Positions 46,729-56,462 of a stretch of 64,000 bases of DNA are shown one piece after another (the stretch's first letter is position 1; each line of letters opens with the position of its first letter). The stretch lies in NCBI GenBank assembly GCA_025766275.1, contig JAFKAC010000164.1, positions 1 through 64,000 on the forward strand, in the 5' to 3' direction. A program made the translations under genes and the position numbers. Under the pieces are notes generated by a model. The model did no database searches, was not told where the DNA came from, and saw only the letters and a program-made list of their open reading frames with translations. Origin of the DNA: Lactarius indigo. Taxonomy: Eukaryota; Basidiomycota; Agaricomycetes; Russulales; Russulaceae.

Positions 46729-46749
46729 TAAGACCAAGATACCATTGTG

Positions 46750-49215
46750 GTGACAATCACTACTCAGGACCAGTGGATGAGTTTCCATCCCTACCATTTA
46801 GAATGAAGAGGAGATTGCAACATCCCAACTTGATTCCTGGGAGCTGCCTGCTGGAGAGAACATGGAGACAAAACCAGATATTTCATAGAGTTCAACAGAC
46901 CTACTAGGTTTAGACCTGTTGAGTTCAACTTCAACCATTTGTGCTGGGTGGAAGTTATGTGGAACCCCATAGATCATCGCTGGGATGTTGTCAGACCAGC
47001 TGGGAGGAACTATCAGTGCGATATTGACACACACCATCACAACTCAAGAGCAGATTGGGGGCCAATTGATGGCCAACTACGAGAACACTCTACTGGAGAG
47101 GCGGTAAGTGAAGAAACCAGAGAAGATGAAGCAAGCAAAGAAGTCAGACCACAGAGTGTAGGACCTATCGAACAATACACTATCCAACAAGCTGAGTTCC
47201 TACATATCACCAAACAACCAGAGGTCATCCACATACGCTCACCAGCAGCAGAAATGGCAACTACTACCATGACAGAGCAAGAGGTCATGACCATGAGAGA
47301 TCAAATGGCAAGAGAGGCAGCTGAAGCCATCTGTCTAGAGGCACAAACGCACCTGCTTCCCATCAATCCAGAAACCGGAGTATGAATGACTGCAGACAAC
47401 ACAGCAATTTTTAGAGCAATAGGACTGGACCAACCAGACCCCCCTTCGAGCGAACAAAGAAGTATACTGCTAGATCCACCACCAGGTAGAGGAGGGCCAC
47501 CTGGAGATGACTTTCCCCACTGATGAAGTGGAGGAGGGATCCCACCAGACATGTTATGATTTCTTCTGGACTCATTCTTTCTTCACTTTATAATTCCATT
47601 CCTGATACTTTATGAGCCCTGTACAATTATGCAGACTTTACGACTGCCTGGTTCCTATCACGTGCCTTGCTTATTGACAATCTCTTTTGATAAAGCCTGA
47701 CATGTGCTAGTTTCCGTCTCATTCTTACTCACGTGCAACTCTGCATGATTCACCTTTGTCCCCATTATGTCCATGCCTTATTCTCTTTATGTATCTCCCC
47801 TTTGTCCCTCGATTAGGATGATGGCGCCATCTGTTTGTAGGAGCCATACAACCTTACTTGTATTTAAGCCCAGTTCTACCTAGCTTGTATGGTAGACTAG
47901 ACTTCTTGTGTAATACTACACTTGTCTAACACGGAACACCCTGGTGCTGTCCCTTGTCTCGCGACCCCCTTCCTTCAGCTAGGTCTTCGAACCTTAGCCT
48001 TCCTCTATGGTCCAAGTGACTTGTGTCCTTGTGATCCTTGTGCATCACTCTACTGAAGTCAAGCCTCCAAGCTTGTACTACCATGTATAGACTGACTTGA
48101 TACAGGTTGTATCTAATGCCCCTGTAGTGGCATTACAAGACATACCTAGGAGAGGACTGCCCAGAGGAGGACCACCCAGAGGAGGACCACCCACCAGCGG
48201 GGGACATGTGAGTGAAAAACTGACAGGTGAGCCCCCATCTATATTTGATGGAGACAGAACTAAAGTGGACTCATTCCTAACGCAATGGCATGTTTACTGG
48301 GGAATGAATCTCAACACCCTGGTCATGAGGAACAATTATCAACAGTCACTCCTCTTCCTCTCTTACATCAAAGGGACCACTGTCAGTGAATGGGTATTGC
48401 CCTACCTCAAATGGCTGAATCGACAAATACAATGAGGAATAGATCAACATACACATGCCCTATGGGATGGGGTTGCAGACGGTTTCAACCAAAGGTTCGT
48501 AAACATGCTTGAAAAAGAACAGGCTCAAGCACTTTTACAAAAAAGGGTTGAAGATGGTTGATGGGGATATCGACAAATATATCAATGAATTTGAAGAAGC
48601 AGCACAAAAGGCCGGATATCAGCTTAACGATCCCCAGACCATTGACCTCTTCACCAATGGAATACCCAAGAAATTGTACAAATGAGCCTACAACCTCAAT
48701 GAACTGAAGACATTTGATGAATGGAAGCAAGCTGTACTCCAAAGACAGAAAAACTACATCCACATGTGCATGCAACTTGACGACTACAAGGAAACCCTGA
48801 AGAAGAATAAGACCAGCAATGCTGGATGGACTATCCCTCAAAACCTCACCAACCCCTGTACACTGGCCTGCCACCATTTCCACCAAGAGGAGGACCAGGA
48901 GCTCAAGGAAGGGGTAGAGGGGGGTCCTGATGGGATCTAAGGACAGTACTATATTTCAACTGCAATATGCTGGGACACCTCTCATGCACTTGTCTAAATC
49001 ACAGGCAGCCACAACAGTGGCAGCAGAGTGCCAGAAAAGCTGGCCCATCGAGTGTGAGAGCCACCAAAATAGACTATTACACCCAAGAAACACCACTGGC
49101 CCAATTACAGGCCACATCAACAAACAAAACTGCCAAAGAATGAGCCAAAGAATGGCTGACTGGAGTAGCACATGCATGCCTCAGACAAGGTGAAGGACCT
49201 GATACTGCAGGATTT
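46750..49215 (+). pseudogene. gag: Gyp-G gag
   Basis: The N-terminal ORF (46939-47385) has NPIDHRWDVVRPAGRNYQCD, then a TGA (about 47383) at the same place as in Gyp-A. After a Gly/Pro-rich stretch it is interrupted by a solo LTR (47552-48137). The core follows (48143-48435, SIFDGDRTKVDSFLTQWHVY) with a TGA at about 48434 where Gyp-A has CGA. The knuckle (about 48955) reads YFNCNMLGHLSCTC, so the first Cys is lost. It ends with DKVKDLILQDL at 49215. Confidence 0.78.
47552..48137 (+). repeat. Solo gamma-like LTR, TSD AGACA
   Basis: TGTTATGATT...GGCATTACA, 586 bp, flanked by AGACA at 47547-47551 and 48138-48142. Its ends resemble the Gyp-D LTR (CCCCTG.AG.GG), but the middle has diverged, so it belongs to a related family. 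Confidence 0.9.
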
Positions 49216-49484
49216 GAGCCCATGACGCAAATCCTTGCGATAGACTCGGTAAAGCCCATGTGCAATTGTGCCATGTCAGTCGGCAAAGCCCATGTGGGCC
49301 CATTGTTAATATAATGCGCATATATTTGTATGGGCCCATCAGGCTTGTCTGCAAACAGTCTCGTGTGGGCCCACATTATCTGTACCGCTGGTAGGATAGC
49401 TGCCGAACGAATCGCTTGCATGGGCCCACAATGCACCTATGACATTTGTCCCGATGAGATTGTAATTGGCCCATGCTGCCAAGG

Positions 49485-51735
49485 TGCGCATGCTGCCGAT
49501 GAGCTTGCATTGGCCCATTCTTTGCATAAGTGAATTCTGCCGAACAGCTTGTATTGGCCCATTCTGCCCATGGGTGAATTCTGCCGAACAGTTTGTATTG
49601 GCCCACACTGCCAATGTGTACATGCTACCAATGGGTTTGTATTGGCCCATGCTGCCGATGTGTACATGCTGCCGATGGGTTTGTAGTGGCCCATGGTGCT
49701 CATGTATTTTCTGCTGACAAGCTCGTATTGGCCCATTCTCCCCATGGGTGAATTCTGCCGAATAGCTTGTATTGGCCCCTGGCGCCGATGTGTGTATTCT
49801 GTCGATGAGCTTGTATTGGCCCGCCGTACTCATGTACGTATTCTGCCGACGAGCTTGTATTGGCCCATTCTTCCCATAGGTGAATTCTGCCGAACAGCTT
49901 GTATTGGCCCACGCTGCCAATGTGTACATGCTGCCGATGGGTTTGTATTGGCCCATGGTGCTCATGTATGTATTCTGCTGACAAGCTCGTATTGGCCTAT
50001 TCTTCCCATGGGTGAATTCTGCTGAATAGCTTGTATTGGCCCATGGCGCCGATGTGTGTATTCTGTTGATGAGCTTGTATTGGCCCGCTGTACTCATGTA
50101 TGTATTCTGCTGACAAGCTTGTATTGGCCCATTCTTCCCATGGGTGAATTCTGCCGAACAGCTTGTATTGGTCCACGCTGCCGATGTGTACATGCTGCCG
50201 ATGGGTTTGTATTGGCCCACGGTGCTCATGTATGTATTCTGCTGACAAGCTCATATTGGCCCATTCTGCACATAGGTGAATTCTGCCAAACAGCTTGTAT
50301 TGGCCCACGCTGCCAATGTGTACATGCTGCCGATGGGTTTGTATTGGCCCATGGTGCTCATGTATGTATTCTGCTGACAAGCTTGTATTGGCCTATTCTT
50401 CCCATAGGTGAATTCTGCCGAACAGCTTGTATTGGCCCATGGCGCTGATGTGTGTATTCTGTCGATGAACTTATATTGGCCCGCTGTAATCATGTACATA
50501 TTCTGCCGATGAGCTTGTATTGGCCCATTCTCCCCATGGGTGAATTCTGCTGAACAGCTTGTATTGGCCCACGCTGCCAATGTGTACATGCTGCCAATGG
50601 GCTTGTATTGGCCCATTCTGCCCATGGGTGAATTCTGCCGAACAGTTTGTATTGGCCCACGCTGCCAATGTGTACATGCTGCCGATGGGCTTGTATTGGC
50701 CCATTCTGCCCATGGGTGAATTCTGCCAAACAGTTTGTATTGGCCCACACTGCCAATGTGTACATGCTACCGATGGGTTTGTATTGGCCCACGCTGCCAA
50801 TGTGTACATGCTGCCGATGGGTTTGTATTGGCCCATGGTGCTCATGTATGTATTCTGCTGACAAGCTTGTATTGGCCTATTCTCCCCATAGGTGAATTCT
50901 GCCGAACAGCTTGTATTGGCCCATGGCACCGATGTGTGTATTCTGTCGATGAGCTTGTATTGGCCCACTGTACTCATGTATGTATTCTGCCAATGAGCTT
51001 GTATTGGCCCATTCTGCACATAGGTGAATTCTGCCGAACAGCTTGTATTGGCCCACACTGCCAATGTGTACATGCTGCCGATGGGCTTGTATTGGCCCAC
51101 TGTGCTCATGTGTGTATTCTGCTGAACAGCTTGTATTGGCCCATTCTTCCCATGGGTGAATTCTGCTAAACAGCTTGTATTGGCCCACGCTGCCGACGTG
51201 TACATGCTGCCGATGGGTTTGTATTGGCCCATGGTGCTCATGTGTGTATTCTGCTGACAAGCTCGTATTGGCCTATTCTTCCCATAGGTGAATTCTGCCG
51301 AACAGCTTGTATTGGCCCATGGCACCGATGTGTGTATTCTGTCGATGAGCTTGTATTGGCCCACTGTACTCATATACATATTCTGCTGACGAGCTTGTAT
51401 TGGCCCATGGCGTTTGTGTGTTTATGGCTTATATTGGCCCATGGCGCCGAAGTGTACTTGCTGCCGATGAGCTTGTAATGACCCACGGTAGAAGTGTGTG
51501 TATTCTGCCGAATAGCTTGTATTGGCCCATGGCGTCAAGGTATGTATCCTGCCGATGAGCTTGTACTGGCCCATTCTGCCAATGTGTGCATCCTGCCGAT
51601 GTGCTTGTATTGGCCTGCAGTTTCTTCTTCCAATGAAGTTGGCTCACAGTGTTCATATCTGTACTCTTCCGACAAGCATGTATTGACCTGCAATGCCCAT
51701 GCATACATCCTGCCGATGAGCCTGTATTGGTATGA
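49485..51735. repeat. 44-bp tandem array, about 50 units
   Basis: Unit: GCTTGTATTGGCCCA, then a variable stretch (TTCTGCCCATGGGTGAATTC, CGCTGCCAATGTGTACATG or TGGTGCTCATGTATGTATTC), then TGCCGAACA or TGCCGATGG. Units alternate in a loose higher-order pattern of three to five types. The first 230 bp of the element (49250-49480) hold diverged units with AAGCCCATGTG. Frames stay open for about 300 codons on the minus strand, which follows from the unit composition; I do not regard them as genes. Position next to the inferred end suggests a subterminal array. Confidence 0.85.
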
Positions 51736-51744
51736 GGAGTGTAG

Positions 51745-53412
51745 CTATGGCATGAGATCATAGTTCTCCCCAAAATATGTAGTATTCAGGCTCTTCCCTC
51801 TCTCATGGAGACCCACAATTTGCTGCCGAAGTGACTCAAGGACCTTCTCATGGCTATCGCATCTGGATTTCAGATCCTTAATTGTTTTCTCTTGCCAGTC
51901 ACATCTGACCTTTAGACTCTGGACCTCCCGTTCGAGCTGTTTAACTATATTATTGTTATCTTCGCCCTCAGCTGCTGATCAATGTGGTGAGCATAGAACC
52001 AATGGAAACTAGACCCAATGCACCTGGCGATGCCTCCTCATTGGTTCCCTCCATTGGTTTATTGAGAGGTTGAGCTTCGACCTCCCGGTTGTTGTCAAGG
52101 TCCTCTTCTGGGTGTAGAGGCTTGCCCTTCCTTGAGCTTGTCTTCATATCCTGTTTCCCCTTACCTTTGATATTTGGCCTAGCTGCATTTGGATTATTAT
52201 TTCCTGCATGCCTCCTAGTCTTGTATGTAGTGCTGATAGCTGCTTCACCAATATCATCGGCAACACTCCTTTTTGCTGCCGATCTGGTAACAATTTCTTT
52301 AGCTGCCGGTAAATGTGATGAGCATAGAACCAATGGAAGCTAGACCTAATGCACCTGGCGATGCCTCCTCATTGGTTCCCTCCATTGGTTTATTGAGAGG
52401 TTGAGCTTCATCCTCCCAGTTGTTGTCAGGGTCCTCTTCTGGGTGTAGAGGCTTGCCCTTTCTTGAGCTTGTCCTCTTATCCCGTTCACCCTTACCTTTG
52501 ATATTTGGCCTAGCTGCACTCGGATTATTAACTCCTGCACGCCTCCTAGTCTTGTATGTAGTGCTGATAGCTGCTTCACCAGTGTCATCGGCAGCACTCC
52601 TTTTTGCTGCCGATCTGGTAACAATTTCTTTGGCAATTTTATTCCTCAACACATCTGCATGACAAAATTCAGGACTCACTGCGAACACCACTACCAGACG
52701 CATATGAATCCTTCTTCCTCCTGGGAATAGGGGCTCTTGGATTGCCTATCTCTGCCGAGGGCTCTTGAGGTTCAGATGCCATAGGTTCTAGACCAGAAGC
52801 TGCCACTGAGGTAGTCATTATGTTTCCACCTGCTGAGTTTTCTTGATGCTCAGGTGCTATAGGAGCTGGACTGGAAGCTGCCGATGGCATATTTATCATC
52901 ATGCCGCCTACTGACGCCAAACTGTCCATGCATTCTTGACAAGAAGCTGCTGATGTCAGTCGACAGACATGAATGTCAGAGAGAGGGTCCACACCATTTT
53001 GGCCTGGTAAATGTATATTCAGTGGTGGGAGATCCGTTGGTGAAGTATAATAGTTGCTCATCAAAATCCTTGGATCCTTCACTGAGACTGAACTTATTTT
53101 CACGGAGGTTCCACCCTCTCTGATCACTTCCATGAGGCTTAACAACAGTGGGTGAATGCGGGGAGGTACAGAGCCTCTTCTATTGGCACCGAAATAATAG
53201 TCCACTGAAGTCTTCTGCATAGACCTCAGCTCAGCTTATAGAAGTGGATTGTAGGAAGACTAGAATACCAAGTGCGTTCTGAATTTCTTCCTCCACACCT
53301 TTTCATCTCTGGGTATGCATGCATGATAGGCTTCTAGTTCCTTCTCGAGCATAGCTGCATAGTGGTGAAGAGTTTGTTTGTCCTGGGTTAGACTGAGATT
53401 GGAAGTTGACAT
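51745..53412 (-). CDS. Spliced 495-residue protein of unknown function with duplicated exon and C-terminal coiled coil
   Basis: Five exons on the minus strand: 53269-53412, 52695-53214, 52346-52654, 52015-52302 and 51745-51971. Lengths sum to 1488 bases with matching phases, and the introns (54, 40, 43, 43 bp) have GT-AG ends. It starts MSTSNLSLTQ; exon 1 is helical. Exon 2 contains PPRIHPLLLSLMEVIREGG and a Ser/Pro-rich tail ending PRRKKDSYAS. Exons 3 and 4 are tandem copies of about 96-103 residues (KEIVTRSAAKRS, RPNIKGKG, SSRKGKPLHPEED, NKPMEGTNEEASPGAL), basic then acidic. Exon 5 is a heptad-like coiled coil (IVKQLEREVQSLKVRCDWQE) ending YDLMP. It is divergent from the gene at 54057. No family recognised; a nucleic-acid-binding role is only a guess from the basic segments. 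Confidence 0.7.
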
Positions 53413-54056
53413 GGTCACAGAGGAAGGGTGGTGTCAATGGTCTTATGGATCAAAGGCAAGAGGTGTCGGGAGTAGATATAGGAGGAAACAGTAGGAGCGT
53501 GGCCTGGGTATGTCCATCTATAATTATCAACTATGCAGATAGATATATTGTGAAACATCCTATTAGGGGATTGTAGTTTCATCGGCAGTGTGTGTGGGTG
53601 TACTATATGGGCCAGGCAAGCGCTTCACTTGCCGGCATATTGTTGGGGCTGCCGCAAGTTTGTTGGGAGCTCACACATGGATTCCATTGACCCACACAGG
53701 CACGTTTCAGAAGATGTTTCAGGAAAGATTATTGGGTGTTATGCGTGCTGCTTGCGTGGGCTTAATTTGTTCAGCCAGCAGTCAAAACACAAACATATGG
53801 CTGGCCTATGCCCGTGTCTAACCCGGCAGCTCTTGTATCCAGCTCGGCAGCTCATGTGTCTATCCTGGCAGCTCTCATGTCTAACCCGGCAGAGTTCTCT
53901 TGCTTTTGGCCTGTTCCAACTAATTAGAAGGGGATATAGATTGTTGCCACCCCATGCAACTTGTTTCAGATTCATAGATCCGCATGTGTACATAAGTGCT
54001 TATGACGTCATACTGTGAGGGACATCTGCTGATATCCGATCAACAATCTATCAACC
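53413..54056. promoter_or_regulatory. Shared upstream region of two divergent genes
   Basis: 645 bp between the start codons of the minus-strand 495-residue gene and the plus-strand gene at 54057. It contains a cluster of four CGGCAG copies at about 53822-53894 (three as CGGCAGCTC or close), plus TCGGCAG at 53582. No TATA box is obvious. A 142-codon plus-strand frame here (53590-54018) has no recognised motif and is probably chance. Confidence 0.4.
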
Positions 54057-54569
54057 ATGCAGGGGAAGTCCTCAGAGATGAAACAAGGTGTCTATGAGTC
54101 AGAGGAGAACAGCTTCAAGGAGGCGGTGTGTGTATCAAAACTAATGCTTTACTAGAACACTGAGCCGATGCCTATAGATGCGATCTGCATTCTGGAATGG
54201 GGTCAAACTCCTCAATGGAATGGAGTCTGATGTGGGTCAACACCAGCAAGGAATGGTGGGACCCTCCGGCCCAACAGCAGATGCCAAAGGTTTCAGCGAG
54301 GTCCCGAAAAGTGTGACACTCTTACAACCTGTGATTGGAAAGCTCATTGACAAGGTAACTCAAGTGTCATCTGATTGACATCAGCTAAAACAATCCAGGA
54401 TCCTCCAAAGGGTGTCTCTCCGTGATGGCTTTCAATTGCCAGAGATCGAGCTAACCTCCTGAAAGATAAGCAATCAGAGAAGATCGAACTATTGGAGGAA
54501 CTTCTGCGTGATTTGGACAATGAGATGGTTATGGCAGACGCCTTCATTGGGGAGGATCGGCAGCTGTAA
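54057..54569 (+). CDS. Probable small spliced gene, unknown function
   Basis: Exon 1 (54057-54125) reads MQGKSSEMKQGVYESEENSF KEA. A 52-bp intron (54126-54177, GTGTGT...CCTATAG with CTAAT inside) joins in phase to exon 2 (54178-54354, MRSAFWNGVKLLNG to GKLIDK). Downstream, a frame RANLLKDKQSEKIELLEELL RDLDNEM runs to TAA at 54567-54569 and looks like a coiled coil. The junction between 54355 and 54440 is unresolved: a 44-bp intron followed by an unusually short 33-bp one would fit, otherwise the gene is broken. It is convergent with the minus-strand gene ending at 54604. No family recognised. Confidence 0.4.
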
Positions 54570-54603
54570 TCATATTCTGTGATGTGTAGAACTACAGTAA
54601 TCA

Positions 54604-55295
54604 TCAACCAGAGTTTTCATTCTCCAAACGAATAGCCTCTGCCTCAAAACTGCGATAAGTATCATCGAACATGTGATAAATGGAATCGCGGCAGCTCTCG
54701 ATATTCTTGGACAGCTGCTGAGCTTGTTTGAACCCCTCTGTTACCCTAGTGCGAAGACTTGAGCTAGCTTCCTGCTGCAGTTCCAGTTACTTTGAGGACT
54801 TGTAAATGAAGCAGGGTGCATACCATCTCTAGAGAACGCAACAACTCTGCTACTAACTCATCGCGGACATCAAATGGTTCTTTCATAGTCACCCCTTCTC
54901 CAATTTTCCACCACTCCGTAAGTTTAAATCGTGGAATGGCTAATGCCTCAATCTTGCATTTCAGCCTCTGGTCCGCATCATGTGCTGCATAGGATGCCGG
55001 GTTCCTGATGTCCGAAAAATGGTGAAAGGCAATCCTGACTGCCTCTGGCACATGAGGGGGGCTGCCGCTAGACGATAAAAGGCCAGTGACCCATACGGCA
55101 GCAAGCTAAATCCAAATTCTGATCAGAATGTGTTCCACTTGTTTTAGATGGAAAATTAATGCTTGCCACTTCATTGTGTAAGCTGGTGATATACTTTTCA
55201 TCTTTATCGGCAGAGTTGAGCAAGATAGAGGATATTCTCTCGCCAATGCAGGTGAGCACAGCATCTAATATAGAGGTGCCTGTTTCAGCTGACAT
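54604..55295 (-). CDS. Spliced 196-residue helical protein of unknown function
   Basis: Three exons on the minus strand: 55097-55295, 54824-55044 and 54604-54774 (199, 221 and 171 bases, 591 in total, in phase). The introns are 52 bp (GTATGG...GCCAG) and 49 bp (GTATGC...TAACTGGAACTGCAG, with a good branch-like TAACTG). The protein begins MSAETGTSILDAVLTCIGER. It has a central segment (HFSDIRNPASYAAHDADQ, FKLTEWWKIGEGVTM) and ends with a charged helix (RVTEGFKQAQQLSKNIESCR, MFDDTYRSFEAEAIRLENEN). It is predicted soluble and mostly helical, with no signal or membrane segment. It lies just downstream of the KDZ transposase stop, in the same direction. I do not recognise the family. Confidence 0.62.
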
Positions 55296-55782
55296 AGTAT
55301 GTAGTGTGTAACGTGAATGGAGTGTGATATTGCCTTTGGAAGCTGCCTATGAGTCCTAATAATCTAAGGTAGGGTTACGCTGCCAAATCATACACGTGAT
55401 CCTGGGACCATGCTCGGCAGCTCTCCCGACAACTTTGGACCAGCGCAATGGGTTCTATGGGCCAATGGGTGACCATAGACAGAGACTATAGGCCCATATG
55501 AGGTGTTGGCTCGGCAGCTCAACCCATCGGCCTACACTTGGCAGCTCTCCTAACAACTTTGGGTCAACACGATGGGTTCTGTGGGCCCATGTGAGGATGT
55601 TGTTTGCCAGTTCCCTGCCAGCTATTGGCCAATACAACGTCATCAGCAGCGATTCCACTGTCTACATGGCTTCCCTTTTAGTAGATAGAAACAAGCCCAA
55701 CTTGCCATTAGATGCTGCCAATATTTTAACCCCCAATGACTACCAACGACTAGTTGAGATTACTGTATGTATTTGAATAATT
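55296..55782. other. Spacer between the 196-residue gene and the KDZ transposase stop
   Basis: It holds repeated CTCGGCAGCTC-type motifs (55400, 55510, 55540) and GGGCCCAT-type text like that of the terminal array. A plus-strand frame ending in VYMASLLVDRNKPNLPLDAA and LTPNDYQRLVEIT (about 55660-55764), followed by GTATGT, looks like a possible exon of a further gene, but no partner exon is visible. Confidence 0.3.
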
Positions 55783-55826
55783 TTATCTACTCGTTTTTGG
55801 CTGTAGTAGGACCTTGGCAAACTCAG

Positions 55827-56443
55827 TGATGAACAGACACATAGGAACTATACTCACAGTGGGACAAAGTACTGTGGTGAGATATAGAGGGTGACTGAGA
55901 AGCAGCACAGGAGGTGTCAAGCAAGTAAAGCAAGATGATAGTCTGGCACACAGCAGTGAGAGAACTGATAATAGTATTACAGTGGAGAGAACATACCTGG
56001 CACACAGCAGTGAGAGAACTGATGTGGACCAGGAGCGTACAAGCACTACTACTTATACTGTACAGAGGTGTGACACTAGTACAAGAGTGGTAACGTAGAG
56101 TCACAGAATACAAGGAGCGTTGTTCTACATACAGGACAAAAGGAGTGTATGAAAAGAGAACAAGGCGACTAGAACAAAGAGAGTCCAGACAAAGATGATA
56201 TCATAATGACATCACAATAAAGATAGGAACTAAAGGAGAACAAAGGACTGAGTACAATGAAGCGTCTGGAGTGTTCTACATGATGTCATGGTACATGATG
56301 TCATACATGACGCAATGATCAGCGCTAGATTGTACAGATCAAATGTAAGTAATCTACAAGTCCAATTAATCTAATCTAAAGCAGTCCATGCTGCAAGTCC
56401 GGTCCATACGAGCCGCTAAGTGCGCAAGGGTCACTTATCAACA
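55827..56443 (-). repeat. Copia 3' LTR (epsilon)
   Basis: TGATGAACAG...TATCAACA on the plus strand, 617 bp. Near-identical to the partner at 61556; the differences lie near the GCAAGTCCGGTCC end. Confidence 0.95.
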
Positions 56444-56462
56444 TCTCCCCGTGATCTACAAT

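Larger units (their letters stand above)
46280..49216 (+). mobile_element. Gyp-G: gypsy element, 5' part
   Basis: The alpha LTR (46280-46728) is followed by a primer-binding site (TTAAGACCAAGAT, 46729) and gag. It is inserted into the RT of Gyp-I after TCCAA (46275-46279). It ends abruptly at about 49216, inside the spacer before the protease (KVKDLILQDL), where the KDZ element starts. The rest should lie right of the window. Confidence 0.8.

Noticed and set aside
49339..51379. Frames of about 300 codons on the minus strand of the 44-bp array
   Set aside because: Several frames on both strands are open at once and the unit is not a multiple of three; this is a composition effect.
49485..51735. 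CRISPR-like array
   Set aside because: The units are contiguous and variable with no unique spacers, and the context is a fungal transposon.
53590..54018. 142-codon plus-strand frame as a gene
   Set aside because: No motif, poor protein character, and it lies over the CGGCAG cluster in the divergent promoter region.
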